From: Septoria linicola
Lineage: Eukaryota; Ascomycota; Dothideomycetes; Mycosphaerellales; Mycosphaerellaceae
Assembly (NCBI GenBank): GCA_024114885.1
Contig: CP099418.1
Location: forward strand, 1,302,001 to 1,366,000
Direction of reading: 5' to 3'
DNA: 64,000 nucleotides
The translations under genes were made by a program, and so were the position numbers. The notes below the pieces were generated by a model. The model had not been told where the DNA came from. It saw only the letters and a list, made by a program, of their open reading frames with translations, and did not search any database. Shown here in pieces: positions 1-11,495 of this stretch. Every line of letters starts with the position of its first letter. Positions within the stretch are counted from its first letter, which is position 1.

Positions 1-995
1 CGCAGGCCTTTCACCATACTCTCCCGCTCAGAGGGCTCAGCATCTGCACTTCCTGCCCAGCGGATCTTGCAGTCCGAGTCCACAAGATACACGTAGCCCA
101 CCTTCTCATTGAGCAAACCGATGGACTCTTTCATCATGTCGTTGACTCCTCTCCGGACCATAAAATACCTGTTCTGCTCCTCTTGCGAGAGTTGACTTCT
201 GAGGTTACTCCTAAACGCTTGCAAGAGCCACCATCTCAGCGTGTTCTCCTCATGATTGATCCACACTCGTTGCGCAACATCCGCGCTCTCGGCGAGGACT
301 CGATGAAGCTCTGGATTCTGGGCTTGATGCACAAAGGTGTCTACTTGCGCCTGAGCCCATGTGCTAGAGACAATGCTCACCACGCTCACCTTGCCCTCCA
401 TGACCTCGCATGTGTCTCTGCCCAAACCTTTGTAGCCATCTTTTCGCCAGCCTCCCATTTCATCTTTCACATGCTCAGCCGTTTTGCTCAATGTCTTTCC
501 AAAAAAGTTGGGAAACCACAAACTCACGTCTGCTCGGAACAATCGTTCGTTGGATTTGAAGATCTTGCCGCGGTGAAAGCGTAAATTGCTCCAGTCTCGG
601 AAGTATGGTTTGCTGATCTGCTTTGTCATTTGAGCTCGTCGTTCCATGTGCTTGTTGAAGTCGACAAAGTCGTCTCGTCGTTGGGTCAGAGAGCGATGGT
701 CGATACCCATGTTCTCGCCCGGCTGCGGAGGGTTTGGCATGCCAATGGGCCTAGTGAGTGGTTGCGGGATATGCTCTTCATCGTCGTCGGATTTTGACCG
801 TTTGCGGAAGCCAGGCTGGGAATCGGCCAGTATGCGCGCAGGAATCTGTGGTGCTGTTTGGCGTGGTCTCGGTGGTGGAGGTTGCTTGGGAGGGGTGCTC
901 GCGTACAAACGTCGCGAGACCGGACATCTTGTGCTATCTTGAAGGGCTATTGCGCGCAACGCGCTAAGGCATGATAGTGAAGGAGCCTTCATCAT
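1..995 (-). CDS. ATP10: ATP10, mitochondrial F1Fo-ATPase assembly factor (3' end cut by window edge)
   Basis: The gene reads leftward from an ATG at 995 (ATG ATG AAG) and runs off the left edge after about 331 codons, with no intron seen. Residues 1-33 form a basic, acid-free mitochondrial presequence (MMKAPSLSCLSALRAIALQ, then RRLYAST). The body carries ATP10 hallmarks: a stretch PYFRDWSNLRFHRGK, then RADVSLWFPNFFGKTL, and near the cut edge KVGYVYLVDSDCKIRWAGSA. ATP10 is an inner-membrane protein that helps Atp6 assemble into the Fo sector and adopts a thioredoxin-like fold. The C-terminal end lies outside the window. The first of the two tandem ATGs was taken as start because the presequence is in frame from there. 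Confidence 0.88.
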   Translation of the reverse strand, partial: MMKAPSLSCLSALRAIALQDSTRCPVSRRLYASTPPKQPPPPRPRQTAPQIPARILADSQPGFRKRSKSDDDEEHIPQPLTRPIGMPNPPQPGENMGIDHRSLTQRRDDFVDFNKHMERRAQMTKQISKPYFRDWSNLRFHRGKIFKSNERLFRADVSLWFPNFFGKTLSKTAEHVKDEMGGWRKDGYKGLGRDTCEVMEGKVSVVSIVSSTWAQAQVDTFVHQAQNPELHRVLAESADVAQRVWINHEENTLRWWLLQAFRSNLRSQLSQEEQNRYFMVRRGVNDMMKESIGLLNEKVGYVYLVDSDCKIRWAGSADAEPSERESMVKGL

Positions 996-1372
996 AGCCG
1001 AATGCACTCAATCTCAAGCTGGTGTTGTTGTTCTGCTTCGGGAAAGTGCTGTACACGGAGATAACTCGGACAATAGTTCAGCGCGGTTGATCTGATCATT
1101 GCGAAAGACATCAAACTACCTCATCCTGGCACGTACGTGTAAGGTCTCAAAGCACAATAATCTGAAGCAGACTTGCTAGTTTTCTGGCTGTATCTGAACT
1201 GCGATGGATCAGCAATAGACAGCAGAGTAGTAATCGATCCAACCATCGCTCTTCTGAGATGCTTCTGTGGCCACCAGCTATATACATCCATACTGATAAT
1301 TGCCTGCTGCGCAATTGGGAGCAAATATCACGAACGCCAACTTGAACGCTAAATCCACGTCATGCTCGAAGC
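996..1372. other. Intergenic, ATP10 5' flank / VRP1 3' flank
   Basis: 377 bases between two minus-strand genes. No open frame with family character and no clear TATA box was seen. It should hold the ATP10 promoter and the VRP1 terminator. Confidence 0.5.
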
Positions 1373-3035
1373 TCACTCCAGAGCCTTCAAGTCCAGGGGC
1401 ACGGTGCTCCCTCTGCCAGCACGATATCGTTTTGGACCACCTGAGAAGTCTCGCGGCTTGGGCAATTGTCCATCATCCTGGAACTTGAATCGACTGTCCT
1501 GTACAGTATACCTTGCACCATTGCTTCTAGCCCCGCTGTCTGCTCTACTTCGACTGCCATTGGTCAAAGTATAGCTTGCAGCATCCGGAAATGAGCTCAT
1601 CCTTGCTGGTCCGTCGGAGCCTAGAGAGACACCTCCAGCAGTCGGTATTGCCCCTGATGTGCTCGTCTTTGGAGGCGATGGCGCTGGAGCTGGAGGTGAT
1701 GAGTTCCCACGAGACATAGGAGGCGCCGGAGGTGCAGGCGCCGGGCTAGGACCTGGCCTGCCTGGAGCAGCTGTGGGCGGCGGTGGCGGCGGGGGCGCAG
1801 GGGGTGCTGCTGCCGGACTTGCTTGCCGATTCATACCAAAGGCATTTAGTGCGGCTTGTTGTGCTAAGCTGACTTCTTTGGGCGCACCATTCGTTTGAGA
1901 TGATGGTGGTAGTGGAGGTGGAGCAGGAGGTGTCGATCGAGAGTTGTAATTATAGGGATCGTACTCGTTATCGTCGTCCCGCACGTCTGCTATTCGAGAC
2001 GCATGAGCTGGAGGCGGAGGCGGAGGCGGTGCTGGTGGGACACCCGAGGGTGATGGAGTTTGTCGCGAAAGGGGTGTTGGTGGAGGCCTTGGCGCACTGC
2101 CAGGCATAGGCGGGGGTAGCGGCGGCGCTGTAGACGGCGCAGGCCTCGATGAAGGTCGCGCAGGCTCGTGTGTAGGTAAGTTCAGCATGGATTTGGATGC
2201 GAAGCCGGACGGCTTTCTCGATGTTGGGGGAGGAATAGGCGGCTTCTTGGCAATGGGAGGCGGGGGCTTGGGCTTCGTTCGAGCATCGCTGTCAAGTGAA
2301 TGCGTACTTGTGGGTCTTAAATTGTTTTTGAGAGCAGAGATTGAGGGAGGTAGAGGCGCCGTGCCCGGGGGAAGCGGAGGAGGCGCAACACCTGGTCTGG
2401 GAGGGGGTCGTCCGCTTGGTATCGTGGGCGCGCTCGAGACTGGCGCAGAGACCTTTCTTGCATTGGTCTCCGGATCTGAATCGTACATGTTCACTCCTCC
2501 TCCTGTCTTGCGCAGCTTTGGCATCCCTCCAGCGAAGAGGCCTCCTAGCTGTGGTGCAGGCTCCGTGCTTCCACTTGCTGCCGCCGTTCCCGGCTGATCA
2601 CTGTTGCTCCTAGCTCTGTTCCCTCCAGCTGTTGATGGCCTCAGTCCTCCTGGTACGGGCGGCGCGCCCCCAGCAGGTGGGCCTCCCGAGTCCTTCGGTT
2701 TGTCTATTATGGGAGCGGATCGATCGTTCACCACTCCGACCTTCTTGAGCTTTGCGCCTTTTGTGATATCTCCCAGCAACGCTCCCTGTACGCGCAGCGA
2801 CTTGGTCAGCATCCGTTGCATAGCTACGCCCTTTCATTGTCCCACATACTCTTCCTTTGGCTTCTTTCGCAGCAGGCCTCGCGGGCAGGCCACCGGGCGG
2901 CGGAGGTGGTGGAGGTGGAGGGCCTGCGAAGGAATCAGCCATTGATCAAGCTCTTTGCTGTCTCTATCTTGTTAACATACCGCCTGCCATACCCGGCGGC
3001 ATAGGCGGAGGAGGTGGAGGAGGTGGTGCTGGCAT
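1373..3035 (-). CDS. VRP1: Verprolin / WIP family actin-binding protein
   Basis: Three exons: 3035-2981, 2923-2850 and 2785-1373 (513 aa). The introns are 57 and 64 nt with GTATGT donors. The N-terminus is MPAPPPPPPPPMPPG, directly followed by more polyproline. The exon 2/3 junction rebuilds a WH2 actin-binding motif, GALLGDITKGAKLKK, at about residues 44-58. The rest is long Pro/Ser-rich low complexity, with repeated polyproline runs that serve as SH3 and profilin ligands. The C-terminus RGSTVPLDLKALE is the conserved verprolin tail region that binds the WASP WH1 domain. Verprolin couples Las17/WASP to Arp2/3-driven actin patches in endocytosis and polarity. The WH2 match makes the family assignment strong; the exact splice sites are inferred from frame and motif continuity. 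Confidence 0.88.
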
Positions 3036-3438
3036 CTTTGGAGCTGGTTCGCTGATTCCGTGTGTCGTGTGCTCTGTTTGCCTCGACTTCCTGTTTACGT
3101 GCGCTCAGATTGCCAAGTAGCTGTTCGCATTGGTGCTCACGATCGTCCAAAGGGTCGAGACTTTGATTGATCACTGCAGCACGAAAGATGAGGGAGGGAC
3201 AAAAGAGATGCCTGTGCCTGGACACGCCAAGATGATGATGTATCACGCCGCCCCACAAGGCTGAGTTCGTCAACGTTTGGCCCGTGGCGCTGATATATTT
3301 GCCGGGCAGCCGACTTTGAGAATTGTGCACGGTGAAGGTAAATACCATTGCTTGCTTCAACAGGGGCACTGTGCAGCTGACACTATAGACACCTGGTCTC
3401 ACAACCTACAACACGATCCACGACTGCCATGCAGGTTT
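3036..3438. other. Intergenic, VRP1 5' flank / CDC9 3' flank
   Basis: 403 bases between same-strand genes. Nothing coding was recognised. It should contain the VRP1 promoter. Confidence 0.5.
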
Positions 3439-6146
3439 TCAGTACTCGAAGTCGTCGTCCACACTTGGTCCCTTGTTCTTTCCTACGCTCTCCTGCTTCC
3501 GATACATTTCAGCGACTTGCTTGCTGCTTGTCGCCTCTTCTGGCTTCTTGTCGTCTCTGACCCGGAGGAAGCGAGGAAAGCGAAGCGACACGCCCTTGTG
3601 AGTGCCGTCACTGCCGAACTCGCTCGAAGCAGCGCGGTACTTGGGCGACAATGTGAAATCCGCAGTCTTGACTTCCCAAACATACTTTGGCTCGAACCAG
3701 ACGTCAGGCTGGTCATTCTTGCCCGTGCTATGGTCATAGAAAGGCTTGGCGCGGTCGATGGCCAACGGTGATAATGTCTCGTAGAGCTCGGCGAGTAGAG
3801 CTTCGCTGAAGCCGGTGCCGATGTTACACACAGTCTCGTACTGCTCCTTGTGCTCGTTGTAGCAAGCAAGTTGGAATGCACCATACCAGTTCGTCCTCTT
3901 GCCCTTTCCGTAGTAAGCTCCGAGCACTACGAGATCGAGCGAATCTCCGGCGCCAGCAAGATAGTCTTTCTTGACTTTAAGCCAGTTTTGGGAGCGACGA
4001 GATGGCTCGTAGTAAGACTCGACGCCGTCCAGCATCTTCACCATAAGTCCTTCGCACGAGGCCTTGATGGAGTCCTCCAGCAGGATCTGGATTTCTTCCA
4101 CTTCCTTCGAGTTGCCGAACTTTGCAAAGGCGAATTCGCCCTCGATTTCCTCAAAGGCGCCATACATCGCATCCCTTCGGTCACGGAACGACTTGTTGAC
4201 CATCGCCTGTCCGTCAAGGTAGAGGATATCAAAAGCGAAAACGCACACTTTGACTTTGATATCCTCGGTCTTCACGTCTTTCTTCTTTCGGGTCATGAGC
4301 TGCTGAAATGGCAGCACATGCTTCTTCTCAACGTCCCACGCAACGGTTTCGCAGTCCAGTACGAAGGACTTGGTCCCTTTCTTGACCCATCGAGGAAGCT
4401 TCTCAAGGATGTCGGGATATTTCTTGCTGAGATCTTCACTGTTGCGAGAGAAGATGTTGGAAATGCCTCGATCACTCTTTCCAGCAGCAGGTGCAACAGT
4501 AGCAGCAAATTCCTCGTTGGCTTCGTGGGCAACGTAGTGGATCTGTGCACGCTCACCATCGTACTTGTACTCGCATGTGAAGTCTTTTCCATCGAATCGA
4601 TCCAGCACCTCACCAAGGGACTTGGTTGGCTTGGCCAACATAGGCTTCAACGGGACACCAGGCCGGAGCTTTACTGCCTGACGCAAGTCCCAGATTCCAT
4701 GCTCAAGTAACGCCGGGACAATGACTTCGTACGCAGGAAGCTCATTGTAGACGGCTTTGAAGATCTCCTCGCCCTTCTTGAGCTGCTCCTCAGTTGGCAC
4801 CTTCTTGCCGTCCTTTGAGACCGAGTGAAATACCATGGCGTGGGCAACCGCGACCTGTAGATTCTTGTCGGCCAGTCCAAGTCTCATTTTTCCTTCAAGA
4901 GCCCGGATGATGAACTTGCTTTCGCTCGGTCCGCCTTTGTTCTCATTAATGTCGATGGTTGCTCCTTTAGCTAGATTAATGTCTGCCGATGACAGGAGTT
5001 TCTTGATGCCATCCACTTTTCGTCCCTGGGCGCCTTGGCCTTCGACAGTGGCGATCTTCATCAATCCCTCATGCACAGCGCGCACAGTGAGCGGCTTCGG
5101 CTTGAACATCATCGGCTGGCCACCTCTGCTTTTCGCTGCTACCAGACCGAGATCGCCGACCTTTTGCTGATCTTCCTTGACGACCTTCAGACTCCGACCG
5201 GTACTCTCTCCAATCGCTTTCATGATGAGGGACTCGCCTATGCCGAGCTCGATTCCGGCATAGTCGGCAGCGAGTTTGCCAACCATAAGCAGCACGACGG
5301 GCAGAAGGTCATCAGGAGTCAGACGCAACACTTGTCTTAGAAACCGCGCGCAGTGAGCGAGGATCTCGAGACGTTTCGTTGTCATTTCGATTTTGGAGAA
5401 CGTTGTGCAAAGTGCGGCGTAGGGCACAGGGTCGCCTGCTTTCCAGTCCGGGTAGAAGTCCTTGCCATCTGCCTTCAATGTACTTTGCACTGCCTTGGCG
5501 GCTTTCGCTGGTTTGACCTCTTCTTCTTCCTCTTCCTCCTCCTGTTCGGACTGCTCGGACTCGCGTCCCGATGCAGCAGTCGTGGCTTTGACTGCACCAT
5601 CGTCTGCATCTTCTCCATCGTCTACGCTCGCAGGCTTGGCCTTCACAGGCACAGTCTTCGAGGATTTGGCAGGCACTTCCTTTTTGACAGCAGTTTCCTT
5701 TGCGATACTCGCTTTTCTGCCAGTCTGAGGTGGCTTGGAGCGGGCCTTCTTGGTAGGTGGCTCATCGTCGTCCATGTCTTCGTCCTCGGCAGCATCTTCA
5801 TTGACACGACGCTTCTTCGATGGGCTTGTCTCCTGCTTCACGACGCGGTCTGGACTCTCTGACTCTTCCGCCTTCACATCCGCGTCGTCAACCATATCAA
5901 CGTCTTCCTCTTTTACGACCCCATTGGTGCCCGATGGAGGCGTCTCATCTTCCTCTTTTGGCGCTGCTTTCGAGCCGAATGACAGCTTCGATTGTTGTGG
6001 AGTTGCCTTCGAGCCGTTAGGATTGCCAAAGAACTTTCTGTACCATGTCAGTCTCTCCATTCCAAGTACAGGCATGGGCGTGACCATACGGACCCGAGAG
6101 TCTGCTGGTTAACGACATACCCGAGCTTTGCCTGCTTCGGAGGCAT
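3439..6146 (-). CDS. CDC9: ATP-dependent DNA ligase I
   Basis: Two exons: 6146-6121 and 6037-3439 (874 aa), with an 83-nt intron (GTATGT...TACAG). The enzyme seals nicks during Okazaki-fragment joining and excision repair. Splicing creates a PCNA-interacting box at the N-terminus, QAKLGKFF (Gln5, Leu8, Phe11, Phe12). An acidic/Lys-rich disordered region (about 20-200) with several KKRR-type basic clusters follows, then the DNA-binding domain. The catalytic motif EYKYDGER carries the adenylated Lys at about residue 500. Motif IV (EGLMVK), motif V (LVVLGAYYGKGKR) and the OB fold follow. The C-terminus SVDDDFEY is typical of fungal ligase I. The gene is divergent from MIX23 and has two MluI boxes in its promoter, as expected for an S-phase gene. 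Confidence 0.96.
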
Positions 6147-6252
6147 TCTGGCGGTGTTGTATGCGAGCGAGTGAAATTTGCGAGTATTGATTGTCAGTCG
6201 TTGCAGTGTTCGCCAGTAGTGTTGCATCTGAGGAAGTGATGTCTAGGCTACA

Positions 6253-6258
6253 ACGCGT
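6253..6258. promoter_or_regulatory. MluI cell-cycle box (MCB), proximal copy
   Basis: A perfect ACGCGT palindrome, 107 bases upstream of the CDC9 start codon and also upstream of divergent MIX23. MBF binds ACGCGT to drive G1/S transcription of DNA-replication genes, CDC9 among them in yeast. That this box is used here is inference. Confidence 0.6.
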
Positions 6259-6279
6259 GCGGCCTGGAGGACGTGAAGG

Positions 6280-6285
6280 ACGCGT
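6280..6285. promoter_or_regulatory. MluI cell-cycle box (MCB), distal copy
   Basis: A second perfect ACGCGT, 27 bases from the first and 134 bases upstream of the CDC9 ATG. Paired MCBs are the classic arrangement in MBF target promoters. Confidence 0.6.
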
Positions 6286-6323
6286 GAGTTCCGCGACTTC
6301 CTCGAGCCGACGTCACCATCGTC

Positions 6324-6330
6324 TATATAT
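6324..6330 (+). promoter_or_regulatory. TATA-like element before MIX23
   Basis: TATATAT lies 67-73 bases before the MIX23 start codon, a plausible core-promoter distance. Position and sequence are the only evidence. Confidence 0.35.
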
Positions 6331-6396
6331 TGAGTGAGGATTCTTGCCTTTCACTTCGATATCGTACACTGACACATATCACATCATTTGTACATC

Positions 6397-7107
6397 ATGT
6401 CTTACCATACGACGCAATCCAAGCTGACACCGCAATTCTGCTTCAATCAAACAGCGCTTAGAGGTGAGCTATTAGACAGACGTTGGTACAGCCATCAAGC
6501 TCACGCTCATGCCTTAAGCGCCACCCTAGATTTCTTGCGCGTATCGCGATCATCTGTAGATGATACAATTCTACAGAATCTCAATGCACTCGCGACTCCT
6601 GCTGTAAAGCCATTCGATCCCGCTTCCACAACAGAGCGACAGTCAAGGCCCGTTGGGCGACGAGCATTAGATCCAACAGCATGCCAGACTTTCAAGGACA
6701 AAGTGCTTTTCCCGTAGGTGATCAATCCGCGTATGTACTTGGAAGCAGCAGCGTTGACGTGGAATAGCTCGTGGCAGAGCAGGGCAGATGTCTTGAACTT
6801 CTGCGCAAGTGTGGCCACCTCACCCGATCCTGAAGACCCAGACCACGTCCTACGAGAGACACAGGATGCCCAAGCTCGTGAGAGGATCATAGATGAGCGA
6901 CTAGATCCCTACAGTGCGCGCTACTTCCCTCAAGACACAAGGACAGAGTCTCTGGCGGGACTAGTCCGTAACGAGCGCATGGTTGAGAACATTGTACGCG
7001 CCAGAACCTGGGCTCTTGTGGGCGAGAGATGCGAAAATGACACTACAGACGCAGAGAAAGCGCTGAACCAGTGGCGAAGCAGAAGAAACAGCACGCGGGG
7101 AAGATAG
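6397..7107 (+). CDS. MIX23: MIX23 / caffeine-induced death protein 2 family
   Basis: Three exons: 6397-6463, 6530-6713 and 6768-7107 (196 aa). The introns are 66 and 54 nt. The spliced protein contains the family signature: LTPQFCFN, then RDFLRVSRSSVDDTILQNLN, then DPTACQTFKDKVLFPSW, RADVLNFCASVATSPDPEDP and ERLDPYSARYFP. MIX23 is a conserved cysteine-motif protein of the mitochondrial intermembrane space that aids protein import under stress; fungal copies are often labelled Cid2. The first splice was fixed by rebuilding the conserved RDFL, the second by rebuilding FPSWQ. The start is the ATG at 6397; an in-frame TTG lies three codons upstream. It shares a 250-bp divergent promoter with CDC9. 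Confidence 0.87.
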
Positions 7108-7730
7108 CCAGAGTTTGCACGAGAAAACTGAAACTCAATAGAATGATGTCCAGATAGACCTAAGGACCTTAAGGTGCTTCACACGAGATCACACATCTTC
7201 AGCGATGGTCTATAGAACCAGATGGAAGGTCAGCGTTGTCTCAGACATATGTCGAATTGCCATTGCGCCGCCCTCAGCACAGAGTGCCAGGCGTCGACTT
7301 CTAGGGCAGATACACTAGGATGGAAGGGTATGCCTGTATGCCTCCTGGCAGTGGCAGATGCGATGCATGGACGGACAGACATCATGTGTCATCTTTACTC
7401 ACACTACTTCTGGGGCGACAGTGGCCCCATTCTTTGCGCCGCGAGGCGATCAAAGTCTCTATCTCAATACACTATTTTCCGATGCCGTTTTGGGTCGCTG
7501 TGTCACTGCACGCATGTGACCAAACTCGTGCACTCTCTCAGTTCGCCCTGGCGCCAACCCGAATCTGCTCGTTCTCGTATCAAGTGTCTGCCATAGAAGG
7601 GTAGTTGTACTGCGCCTCATCAATCATCGAAACCATGACTCTATCCAACATCTCAAGGGATGCCTTGACACATTCGGTCTTTCATATGTTTGCGTGTTAT
7701 CGTTGGTCCAGGTCCATGTCTTGTCCCACA
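7108..7730. other. Intergenic between convergent MIX23 and RasGEF genes
   Basis: 623 bases holding the 3' ends of two converging genes. Only short unconvincing frames were seen. Confidence 0.5.
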
Positions 7731-10700
7731 TCATCGCTGGAAGAACTGCTTGAATTTTGCAGACGGGCCAATGTTAGTGTTGGCAGGAGGCTCGATCTGT
7801 GTGCTACGCTCGTAGAGCTCCTGTACACAATAGTCAGCGCCAAATCTCCGTCATTGGTTCACTTTCGACAACCTACGTCTTCGTCCTTCAGGAGTTTCAC
7901 GTCCAGCAACAATTCCTTCACTTGCTGATTCCCTTGCAGACCTCCTAGGTTCTTATACGGCATGCCTTGTGCTCGTTGCAGGCTCACGATGACATCGCCC
8001 ATAATCTCGAATTTCTTCCAGTTGATACGACCGTCGTCACCAAGAAAGGTCTTGTTGCCCTCTTCGGCAGTGGCTAGATCGCGTCGATGTAGAGGTAGGT
8101 AAGGTATGCGCTCACTCGAGCTATTCTCCCACGCAAGCCGGTATGCAAAGTGCGAACGTGAGGGCGCCATTAGAATCTCGAGCTTTAACCAGTCTTTGCC
8201 CACGCTCGGTTGTACTAGGTCTCGTGTGGCTGCCAGTCGGTGCACTGATGTGGACTTCACGCCCGCAATGACGGCTCCTAGTGAGTTATAGTTGTTCAGC
8301 TCTCTTAGCTTACGTGCTACCCGCATAAACTTTTCGAGCATCAGCACGCGATGCTTGGGCTTATCGCGCAGTAGCACGTAGTTGGCCACCCAGCATGCAA
8401 TCTGGTTGAAGTGCTCTACCATCCGCTCTACGTGTGCCAGGTTTCGGCACGACTGTTTCTGCTCTTTCGAGAGCGATACATGCCGTACGAGATCGCGCGG
8501 CCGGATTGATGAGAACATGATCCAGTCTATCCTCGTAAGTTCTCTCGCAATCAGCTCATCGGGTTGGTCCATGAGTGCTCGCCATTGCATCTTAGTCAAT
8601 GTGTTTCGCTGTATCGGCTGCAGCTCTCGCGCATATCTTTGCGCCTGTTCAACATATGCTATCATCTGGTTCGAGATCTTGGGACCGTTGTATATCTCAG
8701 AGTCGCAACTCAGAGTGGTCCCACTGAGCTCAGTGTTGAAAGTAAAGTTCGGATCATCGATCAAAGTACTCGCCGTGGAAGCCATTGAGCTGCGGGAGTG
8801 CTCTCCAGAAGCCTCGCGGTCCTTATCGTTGTATGCCCACTCAGTATCATCATCGTCATTGACAGAGTCCATTGCTAGGGTGACTTCCTTGGCGGCTGCA
8901 GTGAAAATTCGAGTGTCGGAGATTTTGTGTGCAAACGTCTGCAGCCGCCTTCGTGTCCTTGAGAAGGCGAAGTCCCCTGGATATGTAGTAACCCACTTTT
9001 CAATGACAGCAAGGTAGCGAAGTTGCGTAGTCGATTTCATCATCATCGGAGCGCCATTCTGTTCCAGTGTATCGAAGCGCTGAACGATGGCCTCAAGCAG
9101 TTTCCCTGGAGCTGCAAATTTACGGTACAAAGCTAAGAAAATGGATGCGAACCTCAAGTCCGCTTTCGACGTTGGCTGATCGAGCAGTCGGTCCACGAGC
9201 TCGTCGAATGTGGCCCCATTCTCGGTGAGCGCTGTCGTTGGGGATGCTCCAGGCACCACTGAAAGGGCATCTGTGCTGATGGACGAGCGAGACGATGTTG
9301 CCGACGGATCACTGGCCGACTCTTCTAGCAGGAATGAGCCGTGCATCGGTTCGTCGTCTCGCGGCACCCTGAGGCGCTCGCCTGCCGAATATGTTGGGAA
9401 GTTAGAGTCGACTCGTGCTTGTCGAGGATCTTTAGTGACCGTGTATTCAGAACTGGCTCGTGAGTGTCCAGCAGTAGAGGAGCGGGGCGATATGGGTCCC
9501 AATGAGCTACTATGCGCTCTACGACGTAGTGACGTGGCTCGTCTGAGACCTGAGGGTTGTTCTACAGCAGAGGTCAGCGTGTGCGTTGCGACTGGACGTT
9601 CGCGGGTAAAGACCTGGTGGGGCGTGTACGATTGCATTCATGAGCATAGAGATCCCACGCTTTGTACCATCTGGGTTCTGTATGGAGACTTGCAGCGTGG
9701 CTATGTTTTTATTGATGCGGCTGGCGTTCCTCTCAACTGTACCTGGATTGACCGCACGAGAAGAAGTGGGCAAATCACACTTGGTAGCCACTAGCACTGT
9801 TGGTAGTGAGGACTTGGTGACAGCCTCTGCGCGCGGACAACCAGTCAGTATCCATTCTGCCCATGCTACAACTATGTCTCAACGTCAATACAACTCACTG
9901 AGTACGTTTCGCAGATCTTTGATGCTCCGGGCTTCGTCGCAACTGTAGAGAGCCAATACACCATCAACCTTTGGCATTATGCTGTCCTCGAAGGTGTCCG
10001 GCCAGTCGATCGTCCCATCGTTATTGGTGTGTATGTCTTCGAGATCCAGCTCTAGTAGGCGCAACAGATAGGTACTGCCTTCGTACGGGACACGGCGTTC
10101 GGCGGCGCGCGAGACGGGAGAGGTACTGAGATCGAGTGCAGCCTTGATAAAGGTGGATTTGCCGACGCCTGCAGCAGCAATCACAGCAATGTTGATGTCC
10201 GGTGTGAGTGGCCCCAAGTGCTGCTGTGATGCGGAGCGTTGGTCAGCCACTATCCTCGACTATTCCTGGCATGCGACCTGTGTCAAGGTCGTGTCGGAAC
10301 GAGACACCAACAACACGGCAGACAGGTTCGCGTAGCCTCACGGCAGTCATACAGCAGGCCGTGTGAGGCCAGTGCATTGTTGTTGCATGTGTACGTACCT
10401 CTGGGTGTAGGAAAGGTTGATATGCGCGGACGCTGCCAATCACGCCGGCGAGCTCATCATCCTCTTCGTCCTGCGCAGAGTCGGAGTCGGGTTCGTTGGT
10501 GTCGTGGTTGTTGTGGGCTGCAGCGGGCGGAAACGCGAGTCGGTCGGTCAGAACTACAGCAGATTGATCTACTAATAATCCCAGCGAGGGTGTGGATCGC
10601 GTTTTGGAGCTAGCCTGTCGCAGGCCAACATGTCCTGGCTCCTTGTCGTATCCATCACTGGGCCCAGCACCGCCATCATTGCCGTCGTGGTGCTGGTGCT

Positions 10701-10842
10701 GGTGAGGATAAACACGGCTGCTGTTCTTGCTGCCGCGATGCTGTTGGCCGTACGAGGAACTCCTCGACTTTGCCAGCCGCCGTTCCACTCGTTGCGTATC
10801 ATTGTGATCGCTACGCAACCTCTGCTGCGAGGAGGAATGCAT
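7731..10842 (-). CDS. Ras guanine-nucleotide exchange factor with an N-terminal Ras-like GTPase domain
   Basis: Predicted exons: 10842-10399, 10223-9899, 9826-9614, 9561-7877 and 7820-7731 (918 aa). Residues 1-148 are low complexity. Residues 155-320 form a small-GTPase-like domain with a P-loop (AAAGVGKST, about 164-172) in which the first conserved Gly is Ala, and a G4 motif ATKCD (about 270-274). A Ras exchange motif (FDELVDRLLDQ..., about 448-500) and a Cdc25 catalytic domain (about 655-890) follow, with LIARELTRIDW, RNLAHVERMVEHFNQIACWV and ELNNYNSLGAVIAG. The last exon ends KFKQFFQR. It should activate a Ras-type GTPase in signalling or polarity. The third intron has a weak GTCTTT donor; it was chosen because frame and a strong acceptor agree. 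The true start could lie in a further upstream exon. Confidence 0.8.
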
Positions 10843-11495
10843 CCTCCCCACGGTGCATGCGCCTGAAGCAGCAGACTGCCGGCCGGTAATGCTAGCGCTC
10901 TGCTGTGCAACACACGCTGCTGTGCGACCAGAGAAATGGGGGGAGCTCGTGCGAGCGAGACTCCCACATCGTCGACGAAACAGCACAAAGTCGTCCGGGT
11001 GGTGGTGAGAGCGTAGTGGTATCGACGAGGCTTGACTGCACAATTGCTCCTGTGATCAGGCACTACTGCTGAACTTCAGCTGCCACGGCACGGGAACGTT
11101 GCTTCCAATGGCTTGATTCGTCGTGGCGTGCACGATGCAATGGAACGCCGATCTCGACACAGCATCCAGCATCCACAAACGACAAGGCCGCCGACAAGGC
11201 AATCCTGGTAAAGCATGTTTTCGCGAGGCTGTCGAGAACACATCACAATCACGCCTCGGGCATCACAAAGATTCTTTCATGCACATGTCAAACAGCACAT
11301 CCCGTTCGATGGTCCTCTGAGCCTGAGCTACGCCAATCAGGCTCCGCAAGAGCCCAGTGTACCAGCAAAACTCCAGAGCTGGTTGTTTCCTGTGTGCATG
11401 AGGGGCTCTGAACCAAGAACTCGCAGGAAACGAGCTCAGCAATGTTAATTCCTGCAGGTCTATGACAGAGCTAGCTACAACAACCAAATCCTTGC
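10843..11495. other. Intergenic, RasGEF 5' flank
   Basis: 653 bases. The RasGEF frame stays open about 200 bases upstream of the chosen ATG and then meets a possible acceptor (TGATCACAG), so an extra 5' exon may lie here. Nothing else was recognised. Confidence 0.4.

Noticed and set aside
1659..2597. Gly-rich frames opposite verprolin
   Set aside because: They are the complement of polyproline codons.
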